From Rhyzopertha dominica (lineage: Eukaryota > Arthropoda > Insecta > Coleoptera > Bostrichidae), in NCBI GenBank assembly GCA_025024175.1, contig QCXZ01000003.1, positions 13,489,621 to 13,553,620 on the forward strand: DNA of 64,000 nt, written 5' to 3'. The position numbers and the translations under genes are program-made. Position 1 is the first letter of the stretch. Each line of letters begins with the position of its first letter. The notes beneath the pieces were generated by a model that saw only the letters and a program-made list of their open reading frames with translations, was not told the DNA's origin and made no database searches. Below, one piece after another: positions 1 through 11,243 of the stretch.

Positions 1-2088
1 AATTATATCCTTATGGCTGACATAATATTTTATGCAAATTAGAACGATGTAAAAGTTAATTTTCACTGACAATTTTTTGGGGTTAGAGCCAACAAACATT
101 TAATCATCTAAGAAATACCACGAATAGTTCAAAATGTTTGCACTGTCACTGTCAGTTTCATTATTGCTTGGATAGATGGTCGTTGTATGGTCAGAGTAGT
201 TAAATGTTTGCACATTTTGTGAAATGACATAATTAATTACATGCAAAGTATAAGCTATTTTGTTTTTATATTTAATGCGTAATTAGAGGTTCTCTTTGTT
301 CCACTTATATTTTCGTAATTACCGTTATCCCATTTAGTTTCTGGGATGTCATAGTAATCAAACAAAATAAGGCGATCGGTTGTATTTTATAGCATTATGT
401 TAGAAGCTAAATTAACTTCATCCACAATGAAATATAAACAATTTATTTTCATTTACATTAATAGATGCTGCTAAGCTATAGGTATATTTTGTTTATCTCT
501 AATAGTTATTAACAATGTGCTACATTTAAGCTTTGTACTTAGATCTAGTAAATGATTTACATAGCCTTGCTTCCGATTCTGAGAATTGTCCAGATAACCA
601 TGTTTCATTGAGTATATTTTTTTGGTCGCGCTCCACTATTATTTTGGTAGCAACACACAACTGTAGTTTTAGCCATATTTTTACCTCTAGCCAATTCTTA
701 ATATAACTCGCAAATGTCTTTTTGCTGGGTATATTGCATGGTCTGGAATGATTCAAATTCAGTAAATTTTCTTTTGTTGATAATGTTTTCGCGTGAAAGG
801 GTTATTTTTAATGGACGTGGTTTATGACTATTTCGTAGCGTTTTCAGATAATAATATTTAAGCAAGCGATTTCACCGTCCTGCTTTATTCTTCCGTTTAT
901 GGCTGCTGATCCCATTTCCGCGTTTACCGGAATGGGCAGTCGTGCATTTGTGAAAATGTATTTGTTAGTGGTGCTGATGTAGCAGTGGAATTCTGCGGAC
1001 TTAATTTTGTTTTAAAATTGAAAATCGAATCAACTCATTTATCCGGTTTATCAAAATAAAAAGTTTTGTACATTAAGAAATGGAAAAACTAGTTTTGAAG
1101 AAATCGATTTAAATTTTGTTCATAAGAGCATTTTGTATGGCTGTTATATTCTAATTTTGCTATACCCCCAAGATAGATATTACGCCGTTTCCTCGCATAG
1201 AAGGCTTTAATAGGACACGATAAAACTCCTGTTCGTGACATCCAACGTGTTCAAGTGCGTCATCTGGTCCCGTTCTGTTCCATCTACTGTCCGATCCAGT
1301 AGGCCGTGTCACAGATGTCAATTGTTCTGACAATAGCCAACTGCGAGGATGGCGAGGCCGACGCTTTACGTTATCGCCGCACGGAAACGATAAATTACGA
1401 ACATGATCTGTTAATTTATTGCGGTCGATCTGCTACAGATCCGTAAACACGGAAAGGAGAGAGCTGTAAAATAGGGTGAAATAGATCAAGAAGCGGCACG
1501 GTACATTTAACGGGACCGCGTTTACTCTGACGTTATATTCAGTACTATTTTTGGAGGTTTAACGTAGTTACGATTTAAATTTAGTTACAGTGTAAATTTT
1601 CATTTCTTCAAAAGTGTGTATGCACAGTGTAAGGAAATTGGTTTACGTAATAAAACTTTTTAATTTGTAGGCAATTAATCCTTCAAAGTTTAAACATGAC
1701 AGAAACTAAACGCCAAATATTTATCGAGTCTTGCGACTTTAAATGTGCCTATCGCTTGCAATATTTTGTGGACCAATTCAGTATTTAACGTCAGTCACAA
1801 CCGTTTCACCCTAAAAGCATGTTATAGATTTCAAAACTCCTTCCTTATTTACAGACAAAGATAGTAACCAACACTACTAAACATGGAACTACTAGCGCTA
1901 GCATCATGCTGAATTTTTCATGTCATGCTAGGGTGTTTAAGAACGTTGATAAGTTACAAACTAAGGTAAACGGCTGCGGATGTATACGTTATTATTCAGA
2001 AATGAAGTTATGTATATTGCTTCTATGTTTATCTAATATGAAAATATTTCTTGAAGAATACAGGATCTTCGTAAAAACTGCGTGCCCC
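1..2088. other. Non-coding stretch, no gene seen
   Basis: I see no supported gene, RNA or repeat here. The longest open frames are short, and no frame has paired splice signals with convincing protein composition. Roughly 1195-1545 is clearly richer in G, C and CpG than its surroundings. It could be a conserved regulatory element or an old exon remnant, but no reading frame stays open across it. Confidence 0.5.
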
Positions 2089-3540
2089 TAGAACACGACC
2101 TGAATGCGAATCGTATTTCTTGTGGTCGCGCCTAGTTTTTGAAAAATGGAATTTGGTATTACTTTACGACGTGTAATGTTCTTCCGTACGCTACACATTG
2201 TTTCATGCGCGTTTATGTCCGGTCGCCCTACGTGAGTATGTTTTCAAACCGATTTAGTTTATTTTACCCAGCGATTATTGCAGTGGCGGCTCGTGACCTT
2301 CCAAGTAGGGTAGGCGACACCTTATACTCGTGTATAGTATAAGCAAATATAATTATTGTATTCGATCTTGGAATATGTGTATTTAATGGTCATGCCAATA
2401 ATTTATTTTTATTCGTATACCGTCGCACATTTATTCGTTTTCTGCTCTAAGCGACCTTACATTTCTTTAAATCGAATGTTAAACAAAGAATTTAGCAAAA
2501 CTTAAACTATAATAAGCTCAAAAACGCAAAAACTTGTGAAACAGTACTTAATTTAAATAATAGAGCACCTAATCTTATCCGTGTTGTAACTGTTCAGAGC
2601 ATATTGAAAGTTTATATAACATATTCCAATGTCACGTCTTCCTACTGCATGATTATTATGATGTTTCATTTTGAATAAGACGATAAAGAATGTAAAAATT
2701 TTACACTTGCAAGTTGCTGCCATCTACCGGTGTCATTAAAAACCTCTATCGCCCTCTTTCGCAGTGCTAATAGCCCGAGTCCATTCAAAGTTTGTTGTAG
2801 GCGACCGATCATTCCGCCTGAAACGCATCTTTATGCGAGAAGATTTTACTACGTTAACCGTCAACTGCGGTCGTTAACGGTGCAGATTCTGAAGGACGTG
2901 AACACAAATACAAATGAATTTCAGTTGGTCAAGTTGTGTCGCCTATTCCCAATTTAAACGTTCGCCGTAATAACGCGGTTCGTAATTTTTGAGCGGTATG
3001 GGTAAACTTGAGATGAAATATTAAATAAACACTGGTATAAAAACAAATTGCATTAAAAAATTATAATTTTCTAGCTAGTTATTATTTATTTTTATGGTAT
3101 CGATGATTGAAATTGCAAGGTAGGCGGTGCCTACCTTGCCTTCCCCTAGGAGCCGCCACTGGATTTTTGATCTGCTTAAGTTACTTTATTTACAACGTAT
3201 AGTGTTCTTCTGTATGCTACATAGTGTTGCGTGTTCCTGTCGGTTCGTCCTAAGAGAGTGTTTTAAAGCAGATTTAGATTTTACGCGATTTTTGATCTGT
3301 TTAGGCCGTGTTTTTTGCGCGCGCAAGACGCTTTAACGCGTTTAAAATATAAATCTGTTTGAAAACACATTCGTATAGAACGACGACTGTCCGTAAAGGA
3401 GTATGTGAAACGCCCAACATAACAAAGCACCTCGCTTCGTAAAGCAGTTCTACGTATAATCACGTATTTTTCAAAAACCGGTCGCGACCACAAGGAACGG
3501 ATATCATATTTGTGTTCAGGAGACCGTGCTCTAGGAGTAT
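2089..3540. mobile_element. Fold-back type element with inverted arms
   Basis: The left end (about 2089-2150) and the reverse complement of the right end (about 3480-3540) share the sequence CTTGTGGTCGCG followed by GTTTTTGAAAAAT, so the outer arms are inverted repeats. Inside the left arm a unit of about 130-140 bp occurs twice, at about 2150-2280 and 3170-3310, and again inverted on the right. Direct plus inverted subterminal repeats are typical of fold-back elements. A hAT MITE has inserted into the left arm and separates the two direct units. The short reading frames here, including those at 2139-2342 and 3281-3544, are taken as chance products of the repeat. Confidence 0.6.
2281..3161. 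mobile_element. hAT-like non-autonomous element (881 bp)
   Basis: The ends are inverted repeats: CAGTGGCGGCTCGTG on the left and, read inward, CAGTGGCGGCTCCTA on the right, each followed by a motif of the type GTAGGCACC. The flanks gattattg (2273-2280) and gatttttg (3162-3169) form an 8-bp target-site duplication with one mismatch, as expected for hAT. No transposase is encoded; the frame at 2730-2957 shows no recognisable domain. The element sits inside the fold-back element and is therefore younger than it. Confidence 0.75.
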
Positions 3541-4059
3541 ACAAAATTTAACGTAATTTGGCAAGGGTCCGGTATAATGCAAAATTACCCAATATTTCAG
3601 TCAAACTCCATTTCAGGTCAAAATATACTCTGTGTAATATTATGACAAATTTGCACTACTACTATTCATTACTCATTTACGGACATTGTTGGAAAGGATT
3701 TGCAGGTTAAAAGTGATTTTCAACCCTTAACGGGCAACACATCTGCTATAAGTAATATTTTGTCTCGGATTTTGTGAAGCGTCAGATTTAATACACCCCA
3801 CCCTAACTAAAATTTAGTTAAAATTGTGTTTGTGTGTTACTTTTTCTTTCATATGCATTTGTCACAATCAAAAATCATAGTGTGACCTTTGAACATTGAC
3901 GAGATGGTGACAAAAATTCATTGTGACTATCTCTCATATACCTATAAATATGACGTAGACTCGTCTATCTTAAGTACGGGGTAGAGAGGGAGTTCACTGT
4001 GAGCTAAAATCAATTCGACAAAGATTCATCATTCAGAGTAATTTAATTCCATGGTGTTC
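3541..4059. other. Non-coding stretch, no gene seen
   Basis: There is no open frame of note. A sequence of the form CTATAAATA lies near 3942 on the plus strand, but no coding sequence follows it, so it is not called a promoter. Confidence 0.4.
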
Positions 4060-4350
4060 CTATTTTTTGCTAAGCTACCCCAACGGGCTCAAACGCTCAT
4101 TTGACATATATTCGGCAATGTAGGTGTCGTAGTTCGTATGGCCACCGCTAGATGACCCATTACCAATTTTCACCAAAGACCGCATAATCAACAATGTAGG
4201 TCTCTGTATTTAACAAACCATACCAACTTATGCCGTAGGTCGCAAAGCCACCGCTAGGTGACTTTCACAAATTGACCTTCAGAGTGCTGCGTAAGACGTG
4301 TCCACGTCAAAATAACAGGCTTTTAAAACCCACACTGTCAAACGTGTTCT
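4060..4350 (+). repeat. Dispersed repeat R1, copy 1 (internally duplicated)
   Basis: This segment holds two tandem units of about 110 bp, each with a core close to GCCACCGCTAGGTGAC (near 4141 and 4250). The same core, and the motif GTGTCCACGTCAAAA near 4298, recur at 38300-38515 in the same orientation. The core also recurs at 55455-55680 in the opposite orientation. The family is unidentified and shows no open frame or clear terminal repeats, so a degraded non-autonomous element is the simplest reading. Confidence 0.55.
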
Positions 4351-4574
4351 AAGCTAACGTTTAGTTTAACAGTAACACGTCACTAGTTAGAGTAGCTGCT
4401 AAACTTAGCGCTATCAATACGCGGTATTTTAGTAGATGTTAGTGGCCACCGTCTAGTATGGTATTAATAAGCTATTAGAATGTTGATTATGAATAAGGTT
4501 GGCCTTGTTACGTTTTCTAAGTTTACGGTAAAGCAAAAAACTTTAGTTGAACCTCACACTGGAGAAGGCGTATT

Positions 4575-5880
4575 CANTGGCATACCCAGCTTTTGATCTG
4601 GGGGGAGGCAAAGTAGGAACGTCCTGTAGAGTATAATTCAACATAAATAGAAATAATAAATGTTTATAAGATATAGGTACTCAAGTAATTAATGAAGTAT
4701 TTATTCCATGAATAATCTTCGTGGATTTTCTGCAAGCCGACTTAAAATATATTCTGTGAAATAAAGACCCAAATTATTTATATGTTTTCTATGTACTGAT
4801 CATACAAAGCCTCTTTATTACTAATTCCGTTATTGATGAATTCAGTTAGGTGAGGCGAATTAAGTTGCGTCGCTCTCGCATTTAACAAACAATGAGTTGA
4901 TACATTTTATTTGGGAGAATAAAGATCCGTGTTCCACATAATGTATAATGATATCATATCAAGTACCAAAGAAACATAAATTTCACCTTAAAATTTCTAC
5001 TAATAGAACCACGATTTCTGATTCAGAATTAACACATATCAAAGACTAATGCATTAACATTAGTACAGTTTCAACTTCTCACACTAGAAGATTTAGAAAT
5101 TTAAGGTGGGAGTTCATATGTATAGGTGCTAAAGATACAATTGTAGTAATTTTTACTCCCCGAGGAAAGGGACAATGGATAACTAACATTATTAAAACTA
5201 GGAATGACAAATGCCTCAGCATTATGCGTCAAGCCAACTTTAGATCGCCAGTGCATTGCTCTCAAAAATTAACCGACTACTTAATATTTTAACCAAATTA
5301 AGCTTCATTTAAATAAACTGAAATATATTTAATTGCATTTTTAACAACACACCGAGTTTTAATTCGTGCTGATTATGCTTTTACTGGATCCCTAAAACTT
5401 ATATTAAATAAATTGACTTTCATAAACGTGAGTTCGGATGGATTTTTAGTTTCGTTTTGTTTTTTTGTATTAATTGTTAAAATGTGATGCACATTTAGAA
5501 ATTTGGTACAAAAGTTAGAGACATATGACAGATTCTGATGTGGTTCCGTATAACTGTAGTTAGTTGAACAATCTTTATAGGAAAAGGTAGAAGAACTGAA
5601 CTAAGCAGTAATCGTGTTATGACTCATCCTGACCAAGATAGTCTTTTAAAGCTATATCCACCGTAAGACAACGATTCTTAACAACAAGAATGTTGCAGTT
5701 ACAGCTTCAAAACGCACATGGTATCAATTAAGCTTGGAAACAATTTGACAACGACTTAGAGAAAGTCATTTGCAAGGGTCAAATATGAGTTCTGGATGAA
5801 AATTGTGAAATACACTTGCAACCCAGGTCCGGGGGGGGGGGGCAGCTGCCCCCCCTTGCCCTCCCTTCGATACGCCCATG
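4575..5880. mobile_element. hAT-like non-autonomous element, family A copy 1
   Basis: The 8-bp direct repeat ggcgtatt flanks the element exactly (4567-4574 and 5881-5888). The left end reads close to CATGGGCGTACCCAG (here with an N and one change) and the right end, inverted, reads CATGGGCGTATCGAAGG followed by GAGGGCAA. The right terminus has a G-rich and C-rich tract around CAGCTG (5831-5856). The element is 1306 bp and matches the copy at 26276-27849 almost throughout, but lacks about 120 bp near its right end. It encodes no recognisable transposase, so it is non-autonomous. Confidence 0.8.
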
Positions 5881-5888
5881 GGCGTATT

Positions 5889-6086
5889 GCTAAACCATTT
5901 TGGGTACTCTGCACATCGGTAGAATTAAATACAGTACAAATTAGTGACTATAAGATGACAATTTATTCTAACGAACGAATAAAATTAATAACAAACTACT
6001 TGATGCAATTTTGACAACAAATCTATTACCTACAAACTAGAAAAGCAGATACCACCTAAACATTTCAAATGAAATTAACTAGAATA

Positions 6087-6117
<31 letters not shown>

Positions 6118-7121
6118 GAATTTAAACTAACTAAAAGTTTAAATTAAAGTATCACAAAACCCCATTTTTTGATAATAAGCCTGACCCTTATTTTCTGTTG
6201 GTTTGCTTCAACTAGTCAGTCTGACCTCCAAATTTCAAAGAGTTCCAAACAATGTTAACATTCAAAACAACAATTCAAAACAGAAAGATCCAAAATAAAA
6301 AACTGAAAATCAAGAATCCTTGAATGGGAGATAACTAAATGCGCGTGTTTGGGTACCTACCCCAAGAGAAAGTTTTTCTTTAATTAAAATCGATGGTGAT
6401 GATGTTAGGTGTGGCAGCTACTAATTATCACACCCAAATGCTGCCGCACCAGAAATTAGTTCACCAATATGCCTTTTTTATTAGTAAAACACACATTAAT
6501 TTCCATTGAAAAATTTTAAGTTCAACCTCATTATTAAGCGCTCCTAAAACGAGTTTAGCTTCGTTTACCTGAAGAGGGCAGTGACCTAAAACGACGAAAA
6601 CTTTACTCCATTTATAAAAGTGATGTATACGCTCTGGCGTCTTTGAGACGAAACTAAGACGGAAGTGCGCACAAAACACTTCCAAAACAAGCTGCTTGTT
6701 TTCAAAGCCACTTGTGTGCAAGTACGACTATAAATTGTAAGTCGCTCGTTCCGGCACCTCGTGCAGTCTAATCCCTAGATGATGAGTGCATCACAAGTCG
6801 CATCCGAGCAGGGGATTAAGCTAGTAGAGAACGTCTCCATAAATCCGGGCCAGCGGAGATAGGAAGTTATCCATTTGCCGTCCACCAAAGGAAGGACTTG
6901 GAGATTAGCAATAAACCACTAACTCGAGGCCAAGAAAAACAATGTCGGAATAATTCAGTTGCCACTTTGTACCCTATATCATAGTTTGTGTTAGACACAA
7001 TAAGCGGGACGGACTAGAACAAAACCTCTGCGATTTTAGTGAAGGTTTTAGATTGTGGTGTAATAAACATTGAGTCTGCTTGTTTTGTTCCAGATATTTC
7101 TATATAATGTTAAGAAATAAG
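5889..7121. other. Non-coding stretch, no gene seen
   Basis: Apart from the AAT microsatellite, nothing recognisable lies here. The minus-strand frame at 6461-6721 has no motif I know and no splice context, and is treated as chance. Confidence 0.4.
6083..6117. repeat. (AAT)n microsatellite
   Basis: About eleven consecutive AAT triplets, seen directly in the sequence. Confidence 0.95.
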
Positions 7122-7291
7122 TGTTATATCGCGTGGGGGAGGCCTCTTGTCAGATACAAGAGGGACTTCTATGTGAAGATGGAAAATAATATTCCCGTTT
7201 CCCCATAACACTGTTTATTCGTTCAAGAACCTCTAAATTACAATATAGGGCTTTTTGGCCCCCCATAAATACTAATCCTAAACACCGAACA
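7122..7291 (-). repeat. 3' LTR of a Gypsy-type retrotransposon (170 bp)
   Basis: On the minus strand this segment starts TGTTCGG and ends ATATAACA, giving the TGTT...AACA termini of an LTR. It lies directly downstream of the degenerate integrase frame and is preceded by the purine tract AAAGAGAGA. An AATAAA motif on the minus strand inside it could serve as the polyadenylation signal. The matching 5' LTR is not in the window, so a target-site duplication cannot be tested. Confidence 0.7.
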
Positions 7292-7300
7292 TCTCTCTTT
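7292..7300 (-). other. Polypurine tract of the Gypsy element
   Basis: On the minus strand this reads AAAGAGAGA and abuts the LTR start TGTT. This is the position of the plus-strand priming site in LTR retrotransposons. Confidence 0.6.
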
Positions 7301-7329
7301 AACTAAACGTATTACTTAATAATATTAAC

Positions 7330-8475
7330 TTAATCTCTCCGCCGCTTTTTCATTTCGCCTGAGCCTCCCAGACTTGACGCATCGGTTATGTTACCACCAC
7401 GACATCTATTTAATTGATTCAAATGACTCTTAGTGATTCTATTACGGCCTATTATTTTAACTAAATACGCTTGTGATTCTATCTTATCCGCTACAACTCC
7501 TTTTTTTCTAAGACATCTTATTATTACTATATTCTTGTACCAACACTTCCATTCCGACATGAATTTCAATATCGCGAATCTTTAAAATACTGTTTTTGTT
7601 TACCCTTATTATTGTTTACTTTTTGACGTATTGTTTTGTTTGGTCTGAGTAAACTAAAACTGTTTATATGATGTCTGAACATTAATTCGGATGGTATAAC
7701 GTCCACAGTGGCATGTTTAGAGTTTGGATAAAATAAAAATGTCAGCAATTAGGTAGCTTGGAAACAAGCTGATTGAACGTATATGCTTTGTCTCACTCGA
7801 TGTAAAAGATAATGTCGATCGTTTCGACCTAAACGGTCACTATCAAAGAGATAACAGCGTTATACTAAACTCAGATGTGCGGAATTCTCTTTACGTCCCC
7901 TTTTTACGGGGGTTGAACTTTACAAATTTACAACAAATCGAGTGAGACAAAACACATACGTTCAATCAGCTTGTTTTCAAGCTACCTAACTGATTAAGAA
8001 TCTTTCACAATGAATGCACCTTTGAAACCATTCAGCATAAAAACATCAGCAGCTGGATTACCAAACACAACCTTTTTTAACCCAGTTAGCACAATTTGAA
8101 CGGTTGCCTCTGTTGCTCCGTTAGATTGTGCATTAAAAGGGTAACTTAGGAATTTTTTAAAAACTGTTAAAATCCTTCTTAGAGAAAGACTTAAGTATTG
8201 TGTGATACTGCCTATCCAAATGTACAGAATACCTTTTTGAGCACTTTGATTTTTCGCGTACATAGAAGAACTCACAACACACTTCTACCCACTTTGAATG
8301 CGAATCGACCAAAACCACAAACATTTTGTTTAAAAATGGTCCACGGCAATCAATATGTACCCGTTTAGAAGCTCTTTCTGGCCAAGGCCATGACCCTAAC
8401 ACCGCTCTCGGTGAACTTGAACCGTTTATATTGAAACTTTTACAGTCATTAATTAATTGTTCAGTATCTGTATTA
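7330..8475 (-). pseudogene. Gypsy-type integrase fragment (broken pol)
   Basis: Three collinear minus-strand stretches read as the end of a Gypsy Pol. At 8475-8160 are the WPWPER linker, then HIDCRGPF and LVDSHSKW, which match the start of the integrase core around its first catalytic Asp. At about 8130-7996 is a QSNGATEATVQ motif, matching the HPxSNGxxERxVQ region with the catalytic Glu. At 7748-7330 are LLRPNKT and a basic C-terminal part leading to the polypurine tract. Frameshifts and stops separate them, the middle of the core including the second catalytic Asp is not legible, and a MITE at 7752-7986 interrupts the frame. Everything upstream of about 8475 is missing, so this is a 5'-truncated, dead copy. 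Confidence 0.8.
7752..7986. mobile_element. Fold-back MITE inserted in the Gypsy integrase
   Basis: The first and last ~55 bp are inverted repeats (GGTAGCTTGGAAACAAGCTG on the left and its near-perfect complement on the right), and TA flanks both ends (7750-7751 and 7987-7988). A TA target duplication suggests a Tc1/mariner-type MITE. The host integrase reading resumes on the far side, which fixes the insertion as later than the Gypsy element. At 235 bp with no frame, it is non-autonomous. Confidence 0.75.
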
Positions 8476-9560
8476 ATTATTATTAGTCACAAGATGGAGG
8501 TGCCATCTTTTTCATCTTTGGAAGCCAAGATGAGATGGATTATGCACTTGATTCAAAATATGAAACTGTAATGACTGCGGCAAATTGAATTATTTGGCTC
8601 ACAAATGGATTTGGCGTTTCTGCCTCATTCGTACCATAAAAATACTAAATATATTCATTTTTCTCCTCCTAGGGCAACCTATATGCCGAAAATGAGGAAT
8701 ACGTTTTGAAGGATTGAAAATAGGCAGTAGGATTGGTGTGTATTGGTTAAATCTGTGAAGTCTAAATATAACCCTTCTTTTCCAACTTAATTATAAATTA
8801 GTTTTGGTAGGGTCGAGGAAATTGTGCATTACCATCTACATTATAAAAAAAATTGCTGAAGATAGTAAAACAAATTGCTGACTACTAACTAAATAGCAAC
8901 GGCGACGGGTTGAAGTTTCTACTGAATTTCTCGGGCTATATCGAGGTAAAACTGATGCATTTTTAAATTGTTTACTTATCTGCTACGAAACCGGAACAGT
9001 CCAGCAGTTCATTTACGATTGTTGAGCTATAAAGTGGCATTATTAAACTCCTATAAAAATAGAAAAGTTCACAAACTGGTGGAAAAATAGTGTAAAAGTC
9101 ATATAAGAACATCCTCCAGTTAAACAGAAAGCAGTTTATATTTGTACATTCGTAGTATATCTCATTAGGATCCAGCTTTTTTTGCACTGTTTACCACAAA
9201 CCTTTGTCAATTTTTTTAATACAAATCAATTAAGCAACGTTCACACATATTTACTGTCTCCTGCCTTCTTAAGTAAATTTTTAGCTTTAAAATTTAACGG
9301 CAATAGATATTGTAGGATTTTATATAGAACAAAGGGTTTTTTTCATCGCTTGCATTGTGACTTGAAATTACAGAGCCCGGCAAAAATTAAATAGTAGTTT
9401 TTGTTATAAAAAAACACGAGGTCAATTACGTCCAAAGATCACAAAGATAATTACATAATATTTCATTCTAATCTACGTCTTTTTGTGCTACGCTGACTCT
9501 TATGTTTAGAAAAGAGAAGTAACAAATTATATAAAGAGGGTAATAGTTAATGAAAAAAAA
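8476..9560. other. Non-coding stretch, no gene seen
   Basis: The short frames at 8326-8571, 8972-9187 and 9182-9394 have no motif or splice context. Nothing else is recognised. Confidence 0.4.
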
Positions 9561-9640
9561 ATCTCGTTCTTGGCTGGATTCGAACCCGAGTCTCCATATT
9601 TACACCCTGGCACGCTATCACTGCATCATCATAGGTGCTG
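9561..9640 (-). pseudogene. tRNA-like sequence (SINE head or tRNA pseudogene)
   Basis: On the minus strand there is a B-box-like GGTTCGAATCC, an A-box-like segment GATGCAGTGATAGCG about 45 bp upstream, and a run of T after the 3' end resembling a Pol III terminator. The anticodon stem and the acceptor stem do not pair properly, so this is not a working tRNA. A tRNA-derived SINE head or an old tRNA pseudogene are the two options. No SINE body or second copy is seen in the window. Confidence 0.45.
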
Positions 9641-10764
9641 CTTCAATCCTGATCATATCATGAAATACAATTGAATGTAGTGGCAAAATGTAATGTAATG
9701 TATTGGCAAAATATTTTAAGCGTTATTGGAGCTTGTTAATATTATGTAACTGACGATTAATGATTGCGACCGACTATATTTTTAACCGGTACTATTTGAC
9801 TAACCCTTATTAACTCAATAAAATGGAACGTTATAAATTTATTTCTCGTTGCAAAATAACTTTAAATTAAACGAGTATTTTATATACAACAAGTCATTAT
9901 TACAAGTATAGGTAGGTGCAGTGATTTTCGCCTATTTATCTCACATGCTTTTCGTCTTATTGTACTCACTTGGACCGGTCAGTTGCTCGATTGCATTGAA
10001 AAGCTCCCAGATTGCCTACTTATTATTGGCTATCTTCATTTAACAATTCTGTTATACGAAAACAATTTACTCCAAGCGACCTTGTCAGTTTTCAGTCTAA
10101 CATACAGTCTGGGTCTCGCCCATCTCATGAATTTATCATCGTAAAGTCTCAAATCTAACTCTCGAAACTTAGTAGCTTCCAACTTTTAGATCAATATGGT
10201 ACTGAAGTTTCAGAAGGGCCGCGCCAAAAATAGTTTCTTATTAACTTTAAATATAGATTAGAAAAATTAACATATCTAACCGGAAGTTTGTGTACATAAT
10301 TAAATACGGCACCCTTGTTACATCTAAATCGACATTCGACTTTATGTACTTGCTACATTTCCACTGGAATGCCTAATACTTTTTTTTGTAATTCCACTAG
10401 CTTAGATTGCTTCGGTATTTCCGAGCTCCCGGACGATTTCAATTTAACTTTCGTGACCTCCGTGAAGCCAGATCAAACTTTAAGTACAAACGCCATCGTG
10501 TTTGGAGTGCCAGGGAAGCAGACCGTGATGTTGTTCGAATTACTAAGATGTTTTGTCCCTACCTTTGTGTCGACCATTGTTACGACGCATCGTCGTGGGA
10601 GTTGAGTTTTTTTTTGCTGCTTTGTAACGAACATCGAGTCTGGAAGGTCCCAAGTTTTCTCGAAAGACGATGAGAATTTGCCGAAATTAATTAAAGCAAA
10701 TAGATGCTCGTGGTTAATTTTCGAAAGTTCTGTGCGTTAGGAAAATTTATTATTAATTTTGTAG
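9641..10764. other. Non-coding stretch with an unexplained open frame
   Basis: The segment 10315-10605 is open on the plus strand for 96 codons and nearly open on the minus strand as well. It is richer in G+C than its flanks. I recognise no domain in either reading, and no splice sites or promoter support it. It could be an old retrogene or transposon remnant. Confidence 0.25.
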
Positions 10765-11243
10765 GTTAGTGGAAGACTTTGTTAAACTGTTCTGCGAAAG
10801 TTTCTTTACATACAGCATCTTTCAAAGAGACTTTTAATTTAATACGATTTTAAGCAATAGTTGCTCGCAATATTTCAGATATTGAAGATTTTTATAAATT
10901 AAAGGAAAACAAACAGTTTATGGATATAATAAACAGTACACCGATTTACCAATATCTATTAGCGTCTAAAGTAAGTAATTTGATGTATTTGAGTTATGTA
11001 TGCGGTTATATGTGCTACAAACCTGTACTAGACTGATCTTAAAATTCTTATTTATTTTCAATATTTTTTAATATGCCCGGTACAGAAGTTCGAAGAAAGC
11101 TTTGTGAAAATTTCGAAAAATGTAAGAACAATAATTAACAGGTAGTGTACTCGTAAAATGGGATGTTCTATTCAATCTGTGCTTCACAACAGAAATTTAT
11201 AACGGGTTGTAATAAGTTAATAAAAATACAATACCAAAAATAA
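10765..11243 (+). CDS. Candidate 3' end of an unknown gene (four short exons)
   Basis: Four consecutive pieces join in frame through splice signals: 10765-10799, 10879-10970, 11086-11121 and 11193-11243. The acceptors end TTTGTAG, ATTTCAG, GGTACAG and CACAACAG. The donors are GTTTCT (weak), GTAAGT and GTAAGA. The joined reading of 71 residues is rich in Lys, Glu, Phe and Ile and contains the short stretches VEDFVKLF, DFYKLKEN and KFITGCNKL. It ends at TAA, with an overlapping AATAAA for polyadenylation. The introns would be 79, 115 and 71 bp, in the same small class as the 52-bp SVWC introns. No start codon is seen, because the first piece needs an upstream exon ending in phase 2. I do not recognise the protein. 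Chance pseudo-exons are common in AT-rich DNA, so confidence is modest. Confidence 0.3.

Noticed and set aside
5796..6014. Frame with a Gly/Pro-rich start
   Set aside because: It is the G-rich and C-rich terminus of hAT copy 1 read through into flanking DNA.
9970..10015. Minus-strand 46-bp segment reading AIWELFNAIEQLTGP before a GTGAGT donor
   Set aside because: The acceptor AATAAGTAG has no pyrimidine tract, and the segment is too short to judge.
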